The notes beneath the pieces were generated by a model that was not told where the DNA came from, made no database searches, and saw only the letters and a list, made by a program, of their open reading frames with translations. A program made the translations under genes and the position numbers. From positions 584,347-648,346 of the forward strand of contig NW_004450483.1 in NCBI RefSeq assembly GCF_000321225.1: a DNA stretch of 64,000 nucleotides, given 5' to 3'. Numbering within the stretch: the stretch's first letter is position 1; each line of letters begins with the position of its first letter. The stretch is from Odobenus rosmarus divergens (taxonomy: Eukaryota; Chordata; Mammalia; Carnivora; Odobenidae). Of the stretch, positions 1-11,477 are shown in pieces.

Positions 1-957
1 CTCAAAAAAACACTTGAAGTAAATTTTTATGAACACATTCTCCTGGCTACGAACAGTCCTATGACGCTCATTGCAGTTTTTCAATTTAAAAAAATATGAA
101 GAAGAAAATAAAATGACCCATAATCTTACCACACTCTGAGATAGTGAGTGAACATTTCGTGCATTTCCTTCCAAGTTTTTCATAGTGTTAATTGCCGGGT
201 GTTGGGACATGAGTAGCCAAGGTGGAACTTCCACCGTTAATGCAGCATGACCAGTCTTAATACCGATTTTTAAATGAGATGAATTCAGCCCCCTTGTGTG
301 GAAAGGATTTCCCATTACTGTTCAGAGAGCAGAGCAGACACGTGGACCGCTGAGGCACACCCTGGGAAGTGAGCCCTGTTCATGGGGTAGCGTAGTCCCA
401 GCTGAACACAAGGCTGGGCTGCATCTTGTCCCGAAACCATGACCGCAGTGCCCTGAGATCTGACCCTGTGCCTCCTAGAGAGAGGAGCCAGGGCTCTGGG
501 GGGCAGCGCCTCAGTCAGGGCCCTGCAGTGACCTCATGAGGTCCGTATGTCCTATCCTCCCTGGCTTGTAAGCCCCGATGTCTTAGCCCACTCTTGCCTA
601 AGTCTAGAAGATGCCTTCCAGATGGTCTGTCTGCTGTTTTTGTTGGTCAGTCTTTGCTTCAATCACGAGAGCACTGGGGTGATTGAAGGCTTGAGGTGAT
701 AACCTTGATCTTGTTGCTGAGTTAAAGACAGAGCTGACTTGTTTCAAATAGCAGAACACAAAGCAGAGAAGAATCTGGGTGGAATGACTGGTCCAGGGCA
801 GTAGGAGAAAAGTAGTAGATTTTCATTACATTTCATAAGAAAATGCATACATGTTTACAGCCTGGTGTTTTTGTTGATCATTTATGTATGTAGCCCTGTG
901 CTATTAGTAGGAGTAACTTTCCTCTACTAAATAGTACATTCTGATACTACTTATCAA

Positions 958-1095
958 ATGGTATTTGTGAGGTATCCCCATCTTACAGATAAGGAGATGG
1001 GGGTTTAGCACTTGTGAATGGCCTGGCTGGGGTTTACCACCTAAGTCCAGAGCCCGTGCTCTTTGTTCCTTGCTGGTTTTGCGTTTAACTTCTGC
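958..1095 (-). repeat. MIR SINE remnant
   Basis: The bases around catcttacagataaggaga, followed by a 'cctaagtccagagcccgtgctc' type ending, match the antisense MIR core by eye. It is old and diverged, with ends approximate. Confidence 0.55.
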
Positions 1096-1305
1096 CTTTA
1101 TTACAGAGGGTTTTTGCGGCCCTTCTCGTGGCCTCTAGTACAAGTACTTAGTGTATTCTAGCGCATTGTGACCTTTTCAGAGGTCAGGCTGCTCCTTTGG
1201 CCATGAGGTGGCCATTTCATGTATCTTTTTCAAAAGGGTGCAAGGTGAGGTGATACCAGCATAGATTCTTGGAAAAGCAACTTCCCATAAGAATCTCTTC
1301 ACAGG

Positions 1306-1542
1306 GGGGAAAATGAAACAAGACGAAACCAGAGAGGGAGACAAACCGTAAGAGACTCTTAATCTCAGGAAACAAACTGAGGGTTGCTGGAGTGGAGGGG
1401 GGTGGGAGGGATGGGGTGGCTGGGTGATGGACATTGGGAAGGGTATGTGCTAGGGTGAGCGCTGTGAATTGTGCAAGACTGTTGAATCACAGACCTGTAC
1501 CTCTGAAACAAATAATACATTATATGTTAATTAAAAAAAAAA
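1306..1542 (+). mobile_element. Carnivore L1 3' UTR end, 5'-truncated
   Basis: The segment carries the signature of the carnivore L1 3' UTR: the gacgaaaccagagagggaga block, a G-rich tract near 1391-1430, then a poly(A) tail. It is flanked by a near-perfect direct repeat (AAGAATCTCTTCACAGG at 1289-1305, with one mismatch at 1543-1559), which is the expected target-site duplication. It is a severely truncated, non-coding insertion. Confidence 0.85.
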
Positions 1543-1812
1543 AAGAATCTCCTCACAGGAAAACCCGGAATTCTTTCTGAGCCTCCCCAACTGCTTTACA
1601 ATTAGGCGCTTCCATGGAATCCTGAGTATTGAAGCCATTCTGAATTTTCTTCTAGGCTTCTCTCTAGTTGTTTTAATTGTGGATGATGTCCCACAGGCTG
1701 TGGGAGAGCATTTATATTTATTTTTAGCTCCTAATCTTCGAGGGCAGAGACTCTCAAATTTTTCTGTATGGGAGACTCTCCCAAGTGCTTAGTATTAAAA
1801 CAGCTTGCTGGG

Positions 1813-2221
1813 GGATGCCTGGGTGGCTTAGTCAGTTAAGCATCCAACTCTTGGTTTTGGCTCAGGTCATGATCTGAGTGGTGAGACTGAGCCCTGCATC
1901 AGGCTTCACACTCAGTGGGGAGTCTGCTTGAGATTCTCTCTCTCCCTCTGCCCCTCCCCGCCCACTTGCACATGCGCTTGCTTTCTGTCTCTCAAATAAA
2001 TTTTTAAAGACTTTTTAAAATTTATTTATTTGACAGAGCACAAGCAGGGGGGAGGGTCAGAGGGAAAAGCAGACTCCCCGCTGAGCAGGGAACCTGCCAT
2101 GGGGCCCGATCCCAGGAGCCTGGGATCATGACCTGAGCCGAAACCGAGTCGGATGCTTAACTGACTGAGCCACCCGGGTGCCCTGTCAAATAAATTAAGA
2201 AGAAAAAAAAAAAACCAACCC
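1813..2221 (+). mobile_element. CAN SINE, split by a second SINE
   Basis: The head is gatgcctgggtggcttag and the body runs to about 2002. The A-rich tail resumes at about 2186 after the nested element. A 16-bp exact target duplication, AAAACAGCTTGCTGGG, sits at 1797-1812 and 2222-2237 and brackets the whole composite. Confidence 0.9.
2003..2185 (-). mobile_element. CAN SINE nested in the tail of another SINE
   Basis: It reads antisense, from an A/T-rich tail to the head gccacccgggtgccc. The duplication TCAAATAAATT (1992-2002 and 2186-2196) shows it landed in the A-rich tail of the older + SINE. Confidence 0.85.
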
Positions 2222-2560
2222 AAAACAGCTTGCTGGGCCCCACCCCCAGTCTCTGATTCAGGCAGTCCGGGTTGGGGCCAGGGAGGTTGCACTTCTAGCA
2301 TGTTCTCAGGAATGCTGCTGCTGTAGGGGGAGGCAACACTTGGAGAACCACTTTTCCAGGGTTTCTGGCAGAATCCCCACGCGTGCCTTCCCATGCCCCT
2401 GACCCCCTGTAAAATCACCCTCCAAACCACTCTGCTTTTACTTCCTTGTACAAAATTAGCCAGAGACATCAGGTGAAGTCTATGGTCTGGCTTCTGAAGT
2501 TAGGTGGCGGTGTGACTTGGTCTTTGGGAGCTCACTCGTGTGGGGGACCTGGTGTTTCAG

Positions 2561-2767
2561 GTAGTGCGAGCGGCCGAGGAGGCGGCATCCACGCTGGCCA
2601 GCTCCATCCACCCGGAGCAGTGCATCAAAGTCCTCTGTCCCATCATCCAGACGGCTGACTACCCCATCAACCTCGCCGCCATCAAGATGCAGACCAAAGT
2701 CGTCGAGAGGATCGCCAAGGAGTCCTTGTTGCAGCTCCTCGCCGACATCATCCCGGGCTTGCTACAG
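2561..2767 (+). CDS. CLASP1: CLASP1, third-from-last coding exon
   Basis: A phase-0 exon of 207 nt (69 codons) encoding residues that begin VVRAAEEAAST and end DIIPGLLQ. It is bounded by acceptor tttcag (2555-2560) and donor CAG|GTGGGC (2768). The protein matches the C-terminal helical (HEAT/TOG-like) domain of CLASP proteins. CLASPs bind microtubule plus ends and lattice, suppress catastrophe and promote rescue. Their C-terminal domain docks to CLIP-170, cortical LL5beta/ELKS, the Golgi and kinetochores. The frame stays open past the donor to 2920, but that is intron read-through. Choice of CLASP1 over CLASP2 rests mainly on the TFCP2L1 gene downstream and on the tail in the last exon. No disabling change is visible. 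Confidence 0.93.
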
Positions 2768-3059
2768 GTGGGCCCTCCCGGCGGCTGGCCGGCGCCCATC
2801 TGCCCGGGAGCAGGCACCACCCAACCCGGGCGTGTGGGGGCTTTGCTCTCCTCATTCACTCCAGGGGCGGGGAGGGAAAGGCAGGCGCCAACCTGTGCTT
2901 TTAGGAACCTGTGCAGCTGAATGGCTTGGACACCCCACGCCTTCTGTTTTCTAACGCCTCCCCTGAATGTAGCAGGAAGATCCTCCTGGCAGATTAGAAC
3001 TGTGGCTCCCAGAATGAACTTTCTGTTTACTATAAATATATTTTGGTCATTTTTGTTGT

Positions 3060-3190
3060 TGTTCGTTCCTTCAACAAACCCTTATTGCACACCTGTGGGC
3101 CCCAGCCCTGGGCAAGGCGGGCCATGGATCAGATACAGGTCCTTGCTCTCCTCTCCAGCAAACACTTCTTGAAAGCCTTCGAAGTGTGAG
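3060..3190 (+). repeat. L2 LINE remnant
   Basis: The phrase ccttcaacaaacccttattg, followed by a 'gccccagccctggg' stretch, resembles the conserved 'ttcaacaaatatttattgagcac' block of mammalian L2 3' ends. Old and partial. Confidence 0.5.
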
Positions 3191-3745
3191 GCATTGTGTT
3201 AGAGTGTGGAAGAGAAGAGATGTTTTGTGGTGCTGCGGCACGATCCCGAGGGTGTCTCAGCATGCCATGGGACCCAGTACAGCCATGCAGGCGGCTCTAG
3301 ATGGGGGCACCATGCGCCGTTACCGTAGGTATGAGTGGAGGTTTCCGAGATAAGAGGTTGAGGGGTGATTTCGGGGCTGGGGTAGTGGAGAGGGGAGGGC
3401 TCACCTAGGAGCCAGTTTAGAGTCAGACCCTGGAAGGAGAGCAAGATTTCAGGGGGAAGGTAGAGATAAATCAGCTTCACAATTTAATAAATACTCTGCT
3501 TGCCACACACTTGGCTTGGAGTTTAAATACAGAAAAATCCTCAGGGCTGCTTGGAAAGCAGCAGGTAGTCCCATTTGAGTGTGGGGCAGGGGCCAGGCCA
3601 ACGGGTAGATTGAGGCCCAGGTGTAGAGGATGCGGGTCTGGACGTTCCCCAGCCATTTTTGGCTGGCACAGAGGTTCTGCCCACAAGAGTGAGGGATGCA
3701 GTTCTCGTTTCTTAAAAGGCATTTTCACACAAGGTTTGCTTTACC

Positions 3746-3945
3746 TGGGTGACGCCTGGGTGGCTCAGTCAGTTCAGCGTCTGCCTTCGGCTCGGGTCAT
3801 GATCGCAGGGTCCTGGGAACAAGCCCCTTGGTCAGGGCTTCCCTGCTGGGCAGGGAGCCTGCTTCTCCCTCTCCCTCCGCTCCCCCGCACCACCTGCTCG
3901 TGTTTGCGCACACTCTTTTTTTCAAAAAAAAAAAAAAAAAAAAAA
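3746..3945 (+). mobile_element. CAN SINE with long A tail
   Basis: Head gacgcctgggtggctcag, CT-rich 3' body, then a run of more than 20 A. The flanks share a gctttacc motif (3738-3745 and 3951-3957), a probable short target duplication. Confidence 0.85.
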
Positions 3946-4293
3946 GATTGGCTTTACCATTGGGAGAAATGTGAGAGAAGCAAGCTGATTGTTCTCCTGC
4001 TCTGTCTGGCGTGCGCGCGTTGGGTGGCGCTGAGCCCACGACCGCTCCGGTAGAACAGCACCCCGTGCACAGGCGGGCCAGCCTCCCGCTTCCAGTCTCC
4101 CGGCACCAGCTCATTCTCAACACCTTGAAGTTTTGGCCTCTCTGGGCTCCATGGCAGACCTCAGGTGCACCATGGTTGTTGGCAACAAGGCCACGGGTGA
4201 ACTGTGAGGGCATTTGTGGAAATGTGGATGAGACATTGACTGTGAAGCAGACCTTTGATCTCATGTCCTTTTTGTGTCCCTCTGACTTTGTAG

Positions 4294-4410
4294 GGTTATG
4301 ACAACACCGAAAGCAGCGTGCGTAAGGCCAGCGTGTTTTGCTTAGTGGCAATTTATTCCGTAATTGGAGAAGAGCTGAAACCTCACCTCGCACAGCTCAC
4401 GGGGAGCAAG
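4294..4410 (+). CDS. CLASP1: CLASP1, penultimate coding exon
   Basis: A phase-0 exon of 117 nt (39 codons), beginning GYDNTESSVRKASVFC and ending HLAQLTGSK, with acceptor ttgtag|GGT and donor AAG|GTATGT. It continues the C-terminal CLASP helical domain used for targeting to plus-end, cortical and kinetochore partners. The SSVRKASVFCLVA stretch is the HEAT-like helix typical of the family. The phase matches both neighbours, so the three exons join without a frame change. No stop or frameshift. The following intron is 9.1 kb, enlarged by an antisense L1 block. Confidence 0.94.
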
Positions 4411-4589
4411 GTATGTATAGTGTTACACCTGGGCTCTGCCGGCCGTCACAGGTCCGCTTGGCTGCAGCTCTGGCCTCCAGACAGCCGGGGTCCCTCGTGG
4501 GCATCAGCAGTCACGAGAGCAGGCTCTCGCCTGGTGCTTGCTGAGTCCTGGGTCCCAGATGCTGTTGGCTGCACTTTGCGTGTGTTGAT

Positions 4590-4668
4590 GCATTCGTTCA
4601 TGACAATATCCCTGGGGGACAAGGACAGTTATCCCACATTTAACTGCCCAAGGGCACACAGAGCTCAG
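4590..4668 (-). repeat. MIR SINE remnant
   Basis: The pattern of a 'ttatcccacatttaactgcc' block followed by caagggcacacagagctcag matches the antisense MIR core by eye. Short and diverged. Confidence 0.45.
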
Positions 4669-6094
4669 CTTTTCCCTCCCTATGCTGCCCCTCACGTTCC
4701 TCTCAGAGTTTTCTAGAATCAGGGGCCAGATGTGGAACAAAAGGCCCATTGGCTCATTGCAGCTGAGAGTGCTTATTGGTTTAAAAATAAACTTAAAATC
4801 TGAAGAGCCTGCCAGGTGAGAGCAGGTGGATGCCCCGAGCTTTGGCAGGAGAGGCGGAGGGGGGAGCGGCAGCTTGAACTCCTGGGCCTTGCAGGCCTCC
4901 TGCCTGGTGGCGAGGCTACTCCAGGGACTGCCCGTGGGGGACATGCATCAACATGGAGTTAAAACACCCTGGCGGCATTCTGGATTAAAAACCGTGAAGC
5001 TAGGAGGTGCCTGGCGTGCTCCTTATGAAGGAAGGAATCAACAAGTAGTGCCCCGTTTCTTTCCAAATAGAGCAGTTCCTCTGACACAGCTGGTGAGCCT
5101 CGCTCCCTGAGAGTTCTGGCAAAGCCAGCTTGCCTGCCTCTGTCCAAGCAGGACTTGCCCCTCAGCACCACTGACACTTCGGGCCACTTCGTTGTCAGGG
5201 CTTGTCCTGGGCATCGTAGGAAGATCGGCAACGCCCCTGACTGCCGTCTGTAGATTCCAGTAGCACCCCCACCATCAGACGCAGTCATCCCCATCAAGTC
5301 TGCACATCATGGCCAGATCACCCCTGGGGGGCAAAATCACCCCTGCTTGAGAACCACCAATCCAGGAGGAGACATTTGACTCTCCTTGCAGACAAAAATA
5401 AGCCGCTGGGTCGGAAGGTGTGAGTGAGGCGGCTGTGGATAAATGATTTGGGGGCTACTTCGCCTGATTCCATTTTCCACTTCCTCCTACAAAAAGGCTC
5501 CTCACTGATCCCTGCCCTAGCCAAGACCTGAAAAATACTGAGCCAAGATTCACCAGCAGTGAGGGCTAGAAGACAGTATTTACAAAGGGAATTCAGCTTT
5601 TAAAATTCATCCCCAAATTGTATTAGACCCCGGTTTTGTCTGGCAATTTTCATTTTCCTCAGTAAAGCAACTGTCCCATCGTCTCATGTGACCCCTCTAA
5701 TAATGGACTGAGAAGATACAGGTGTTTTCTCATCCCTGTCTGGCGGCCGACCTACTGGGGCTCCTTTCAGTGGTGGCCTTGGGTCTGGAGCCCGTTACAG
5801 CTTGAGTCCACTCAGAGGGCTTAGGAAGGCCAGCCCTCGCACCATTCTGCTTTGGTAGCCCGATTCATCCTGTTACAGGTGTTCGACGTGGTAACTGTGA
5901 TGTGGTAATATGAACTTTGTAGACTCAGATATACATCTCCATCACCAAAAATCGGTAGCTGACAGACATGGTGCTAAGTCTGTTAGACTAGAAACAAAAG
6001 GAATTCCTGTTTCTCCGTGGAGAAAGGCCCGACGCAAGGACACAGAAGGAATGCGTGGGGGGCATTTTGAGAGTGCCCCGTCACTGTGGCAGCA

Positions 6095-6185
6095 ACGCCG
6101 TCTCTGGGGTCAGACAGCCTGCCCTCTGGTCTCTGTCTCCCAGTTCTCAGCTAGCTCTAGGACCTTAAACAAGCTTTCTTTTCTT
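6095..6185 (+). repeat. MIR SINE remnant
   Basis: The text ggggtcagacagcctgccct, followed by a 'ctagctctaggaccttaaacaag' type stretch, resembles the MIR 5' half. It is cut off by the T-rich end of the antisense L1. Confidence 0.5.
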
Positions 6186-7627
6186 TTTCAGATTTTTTTT
6201 TTTTTAATTATGGCAGAATACACATAACATACAATTTGCTATCTTTACCATTTTTGAGTGTACGGTTTACCGGTAGTAAGGACATTCCCATTGCTGTGTG
6301 ACCATCACCTTCAGAACGTTTTTCATCTTGTAAAACCAATACTCTGTACCCTTAAGTAATAATTCCCCATTATTCCCTCCTGCCGGCCCCTGGCCACCAC
6401 TGTTCTATTATCGTCTCTATGAATTTGCCTACTCGGGTGCCTCATAAAAGTGGAATCATTTGTTTTTTTGCAACTGGCATATTTCACTTAGAATAACAGT
6501 CCTTGAGGTTCATCCTTGTGGTAGCATGTGCCAGAATGTCCTTCCCTTTTGAGGCTGAATAATATTCCATTATATGTACATGCAACAGCTTGCTTATCCA
6601 TTTTTTGGTAACGGACACTTGTTCTTTCCACCTTGTGTCTGTTGGGAGTAGTGCTGCTATGATAGTGTGTACAGATACGTCTTTGAGACCTGACTTTCAG
6701 TTCTTTTGGGTTATCTATGCAGGACTGGAATTGCTGAATCCTATAATAACTTTTCCACGGTGGCTGTGCCCTTTTACAGTCCCAAGAGCAGCACCAAGGG
6801 CTCCAGTTTCTCCACATACTCACCAGCATTTGTTTTCTCTTTTTTTTTTTTTTTGATGGTAGCCATCCCACTGGCTGGTGGCCATATGTTCTGTTGGCTG
6901 CTTGGTGTATCTTCTTTGGAGAAATATCTACTGAAGTCCTTTGTCCATTTTGAACTGGAGTTTGTTGTTTTTTAATTGTTGAGTTTTAGTTAGAAGTTTT
7001 CTATATATTTTGAATATTAATCCCTGTCTTTTGATGCATAAAATTTTTTAATTTTCATGAAGTCCAATTTATCTGTTGTTTTGTTGCCAGTGATCTTGGT
7101 ATCATAGCCAAGAAATCAGTGACAAATCCAGTGTTGTGAAGCTTCTGCCCTGTGTTTTCTTCTAAGAGTTTTATAATTTAACTCACACATGCAGGTCTCT
7201 GGTCCATTTTGAATTAGTTTTTGTATGGCAGTAGGTGATGCTCCAGTCTCATTCCTTTGTATGTGGATATCCAGTTTCCACTGCACCATTTGTTGAAAAG
7301 ACTACCCTCTCTCCATTAACTGATGATTTTATATCCTACTACTTTGCTAAATATATTAGTCTTAGCAGGGTGTTTTGGGGGGAATCATTAGGGTTTTCCA
7401 CATATAAGATCTTTCATCATCTATGAATAGAGACTATCTTACTTCTTTCCATTGTGGAGGCCTTTTATTTTCTTGTCTAATTGCTCTGGCTGGAACTTCT
7501 AGTACCAAATTGAATAGAAGTGGGGAACATCAGCATCCTTGCCTTGTCCTTGATCTTCCAAGAACACTTTGAGTCTTTTACCATTGAGCATAATGTTCAT
7601 CATAGGCTCCCCATATATAGATTTTGG

Positions 7628-7828
7628 GTTTTTTTTTTTTTTTTAAGATTTTATTTATTTGACAGAGAGAGACACAGCAAGAGAGGGAACACAAGCAGGG
7701 GGAGTGGGAGAGGGAGAAGCAGGCTTCCCGCTGAGCAGGGAGCCCGATGTGGGACTCGATCCCAGGACCCTGGGATCATGACCTGAGCCGAAGGCAGATG
7801 CTTAACGACTGAGCCACCCAGGCACCCC
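7628..7828 (-). mobile_element. CAN SINE in antisense L1
   Basis: It reads from a T tract through aagattttatttatttgaca to the head gccacccaggcacccc. A 16-bp duplication, ccatatatagattttg, flanks it (from 7611 and from 7829). Confidence 0.92.
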
Positions 7829-8452
7829 CCATATATAGATTTTGATATGTTGAGGCAGTTTCCTTCTATTCCTAGTTTGTTGAGTAATTTTATTATCAAA
7901 GGGTGTTGAATTTTGTCATCATCAATTGAAATGATCATGTGGTTTTTTTCCCTTCATTCTGTTAATGGGGTGTGTTATATTGATTAGATTTTCATATGGT
8001 GAGCTATCAAGGAATTTCAGGAACAAATCCCACTTGGCCATGGTGTATACTCTTTTTAATAATGCTGTTGAATTCAGTTTGCTAGTCTTCTTGAGGATTT
8101 TTATATCAGTATTCATAAGAGATATTGACTCATAGTTTTCTGTTCTTGTCTCCCATCTGGCTTTGGTATCAGGACAATGCTGACCTTACAGCATGAGTTT
8201 GGAAGTGCTCCTTAATCTTCGATTTCATGGAAGAGTTTGAAGAGGGTTGGTGTTAGTTTGCTAAACGTTTGGTAGAATTTATTAGGGAAGCCATCTGGTC
8301 TAGGGCTTTTCTTTATAAGAGGCTTTTTGTTGTTGTGTTTTTGTTTCTGTTTTACTGCTGTCAATGAGAGGAAAACTTGTATCAAGGCCCCAGGGCCTCG
8401 GGCTCTGGCAGGAGGTGGCCCTGCAGGCAAAAGAAGAGCCGGTGGAGGGGCC

Positions 8453-8830
8453 TTATTTGATCTGCTTGGGGCGCAGGTTGTTGGTGTGGTGCACCTCCTG
8501 CGGCAGGTGACTGCAGGGGTGCAGGCAAGCAGAACACTTGGAGCAGATCATCTAGTCGCAGTTGTATTTCTGGGCCAGCTGGCAGAGGGCAGGCTCGATG
8601 CTGCCACCCTGCAGGTGAAGCTCCCAAGTACAGGGTGGCCTCGTTCTGGATATTGTAGTCTGAGACAATGTGGCCATCCTCCAGCTGTTCGCCTGTAAAA
8701 CTCAGATGCTGCTGGTCGGGTGGGATGCCCTCCTTGTCCTGGATTTTAGCTTTAACATTCTCAGTGGTGTCGCTGGGCTCGACCTCGAGAATGTTGGTCC
8801 TGCCGTCAGGGTCTTCACAGAGATCTGCAT
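8453..8830 (-). pseudogene. UBA52P: UBA52 (ubiquitin-ribosomal protein L40 fusion) processed pseudogene
   Basis: Read on the minus strand, an ATG at 8830 opens a ubiquitin-like frame (MQI..VKTLT, then [18 protein letters not shown]). An L40-type tail follows ([19 protein letters not shown]), ending in TAA at 8453-8455. The parent gene makes ubiquitin fused to large-subunit protein eL40. There are no introns, so this is a retrocopy. It is dead: a one-base loss occurs shortly after the start, more sequence is missing near the end of the ubiquitin part, and a TAG (8552-8554) replaces the codon after NCD. UTR-like sequence extends to about 8385 and 8865. It interrupts an antisense L1, which resumes near 8866. 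Confidence 0.9.
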
Positions 8831-9027
8831 CTCTGTGTCTGCCGCAAGGCCGCTGCCGCCTGTGAGATTTTTGGTTACTGATTGTCTTCTTACTAATTAT
8901 AGGTCTGTTCGCCTTTTCTTTCTTCGTGATTCAGTCTTGCTAGGTTTGATGTTTCTAGGAATGTGTCCGTTTCATCTGGGTTATCTAATTTGTTGGTGTA
9001 CGTTTATTCATAGTGTTCTCTTATAAT

Positions 9028-9221
9028 TTTTTTTCTTTTTTTTTTTTTAAGATTTTATTTATTTGAGAGAGAGAAAGAGAGAAAACAAGCAGAGGGGAGA
9101 GGTAGAGGGAGAAGCAGACACCCCGCTGAGCAGGGAGCCCAACGCAGGACTTGATCCCAGGACCTGGGGTCATGACCTGAGCCGAAGGCAGACGCTTAAC
9201 AGACTGAGCCACCCAGGCACT
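9028..9221 (-). mobile_element. CAN SINE in antisense L1
   Basis: T-rich tail, aagattttatttatttgaga, then the head gccacccaggcac. The antisense L1 text continues on both sides. Confidence 0.88.
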
Positions 9222-9978
9222 GCTAATCTTTTTTATTTCTGTAGAGTTAGTAGTAATGTCCCACATTCGTTTCTGATTTTAGTAATTTGAGTCTTCTTTC
9301 TTCGTAGGTAACTGAGCTAAAGTTGTGTTGATTTTGTTTATCTTTTCCAAGAACCAGCGTTTGGTTTCATTGATTTTCTAAGTTGTTTTTCTATTTCCTT
9401 TATCTCTGTCCTGATCTTTACTATTTCCTTCCTTCTGGGTTTAATTTATCCTCTTTCTGCTTCCTTAAGATGTAAAGTTAGGTGATTGCTGTGGGCTCTT
9501 CCTTCTGTTTTAATCTAAGCATTTGTGGCTACACATTTCCTTCTTTGTGCTGTGTGTGCTGCATCCTGTAAGTTTGGGTAAGTTGTGTTTTCATTTTCAT
9601 TTGTCTCAAGATCTCTTCTAATTTTTCTTGTGATTTCTTCTTTGACCCATTGGCTGTTTACCAGTGTGTTGTTCAGTTTCCACAAATTCGTGAATTTTTC
9701 AGTTTTCTTTACTCACTTTTCACTTCATCCAGTTGTGGTCAGAGAAGACACTTTGTATGGGATCTCTCTTTGTAAATCTATTGAGACTTAATTTGTGGCC
9801 TAATACACAGCCTGTTCTGGAGCATGGACTGTGCTCTTGAGAAGAATGTGTATTCTGTTGTTGGGTAGGGTGTTCTGGGTGTGTCTGTTAGATCTAGTTG
9901 GTTCGTTGTGGTGTGCAAGTCTTTGATTTCCTTGTCTTCTTTCTGGTTGCTCTCTCCATTATTAAGAACGGAGTCTTG

Positions 9979-10180
9979 GGGCGCCTGGGTGGCTCAGTCG
10001 TTAAGTGTCTGCCTTCGGCTCAGGTCGTGATCCCAGGGTCCTGGGATCGAGCCCCGCATCGGGCTCCCTGCTCCACGGGAAGCCTGCTTCTCCCTCTCCC
10101 ACTCCCCCTGCTTGTGTTCCCGCTCTCGCTGTCTCTCTCTCTCTGCCAAATAAATAAATAAAATCTTTAAAAACAAACAA
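9979..10180 (+). mobile_element. CAN SINE, young-looking, in antisense L1
   Basis: Complete element from gcgcctgggtggctcagtcg to aaataaataaaatctttaaa. An exact 12-bp duplication, AACGGAGTCTTG, lies at 9967-9978 and 10181-10192. Confidence 0.93.
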
Positions 10181-10799
10181 AACGGAGTCTTGAAGTTTCC
10201 AACTGTTACCGTAAAACTGTTTCTCCAATTCTGTCAGCGTTTTCTTCTTATATTCTGCTGGCATGTTACTATATACTTAATGGTCTGTCTTGTTGTATTG
10301 ACCTGTTATGAATATATAAGGACTTTCCTGGTCCCTTATAAACTTTTTTTATTTAAAGTCTATTTTGCCCAGTATCGTTAGCACAGCCACCCCTGCACAG
10401 TCGATTACGGTTCACATGGGGTGCCTTTTTCCAGCCTTTCGCTTTCAACCTCGTTGTGTCTTTTGTAGACAGCATAGAGTGGGACCGTTTTCCTCACCCA
10501 TCCTGCCAATCTCTGCCTTTTGACTGGGGAGTCTCACCATCTCCATTGGAAGTAACTACTGGGGAGGAGAGACCTTTGTCATTTGGGCATATGTTTTCTG
10601 TATGCTGTAGAGCTGTTTCTAGCCCTCATTTTTCTGCATTACTGCCTTTTGTGTTTGCTTTGTGTACTGAAACGTTTCTGTTCCCTTCTCATTTCTGTCT
10701 GTGTATATTCTGTAGCTGTTTTCTTAGTGGTTGCTGTGGGGATTACATCTGACGTCCTAACGTTGTAACAGTCTATAATTTGAATTTCTGCCAGCTTAC

Positions 10800-10935
10800 G
10801 GAGCAAGTGAACTCTAGCCTTTTCATTTGTAAAATAGGAGAACCTGTGCTGCCTCCCTCAAAGGATCTTTGTGTGGCTCAAATATGGGAATCCGTAAAAG
10901 CTCCTTGTGAACTGCTGAACATGTACACATCGTTA
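10800..10935 (+). repeat. MIR SINE remnant
   Basis: The text ttttcatttgtaaaatagga, then a 'ctcaaaggatctttgtg' block, matches the MIR 'cctcatctgtaaaatggg' core. Confidence 0.6.
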
Positions 10936-11019
10936 ACGCTCTCTTACCATCTTTTCCTTGGGCTTGCACTTAGGTTCTGGACGTTGCTAGTGGATACTTC
11001 CGTGTTGTTTTTGTTTTTT

Positions 11020-11477
11020 CAGTTAATTAACATATATTATTAGTTTCAGAGGTAGAGGTCAGTGATTCATAGTTGCATATAACACCCAGTGCTCATTACA
11101 TCACGTGCCGTCCTTAATGCCCATCACCCAGTTACCCCATTCCTCTACCCTGCTCCCCTCCAGCAGCCCTCCGTTTGTTTCCTGTGATTAAGAGTCTCTT
11201 ATGGTTTGTCTCCCTCTCTGGTTTTGTCTTGTTTCATTTTTCCCCTCCCTTCCCCTATGATCCTGTTTTGTTTCTTAAATTCCACATGTCAGTGAGATCA
11301 TATGATACTTGTCTTTCTGTGATTGACTTATTTCACTCAGCATAATACCCTCTAGTTCCATCCACGTCGCTGCAAATGGCCAGATTTCCTTTTTTTTTTT
11401 TTTTTGATGGCTGGGAAATATTCCATCGTGTATATATATGTATACCACATCTTCTTTATCCATTCATCTCTTTCAGG
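11020..11477 (-). mobile_element. Carnivore L1 3' end, antisense
   Basis: It begins with gttaattaacatatattatt and carries taagagtctcttatggtttg and tttgatggctgggaaatatt, the antisense 3' UTR and end of ORF2 of a carnivore L1. A short broken piece of the ORF2 C-terminus is encoded on the minus strand (11275-11463). Confidence 0.85.

Larger units (their letters stand above)
1..2560 (+). other. CLASP1: CLASP1 intron, partial (5' end outside window)
   Basis: The window opens inside an intron that ends at the acceptor tttcag, 2555-2560. I found no coding sequence for the preceding CLASP residues, so the upstream exon must lie before position 1. The first 950 bases look single-copy with no recognisable repeat. 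After that come a MIR remnant, a carnivore L1 3' end and a SINE-within-SINE. Confidence 0.75.
2768..4293 (+). other. CLASP1: CLASP1 intron (1.5 kb)
   Basis: The intron runs from donor GTGGGC to acceptor ctttgtag (4286-4293). It contains an L2-like piece and one CAN SINE; the rest is single-copy. Confidence 0.85.
6190..10785 (-). mobile_element. Old L1 (L1M type) block, antisense, with later insertions
   Basis: From its T-rich start, which is the L1 3' tail read in reverse, this stretch follows the antisense L1 3' UTR and ORF2. Typical phrases are ggctgaataatattccatta, tgggttatctatgcaggact and accatttgttgaaaagacta. The frame is broken throughout, so no ORF2 protein could be made. SINEs interrupt it at 7628, 9028 and 9979, and a UBA52 retrocopy at 8.35-8.87 kb. 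Subfamily not resolved. It lies antisense to CLASP1 transcription. Confidence 0.85.

Noticed and set aside
2768..2920. Extension of the CLASP1 exon past 2767
   Set aside because: The frame is open, but CAG|GTGGGC is a good donor and the next exon resumes the known CLASP sequence exactly.
9994..10264. Repeated short peptides such as WVAQSVKRLPSAQVM and [11 protein letters not shown] on both strands, here and elsewhere
   Set aside because: They recur wherever a CAN SINE occurs and are conceptual translations of the SINE, not genes.
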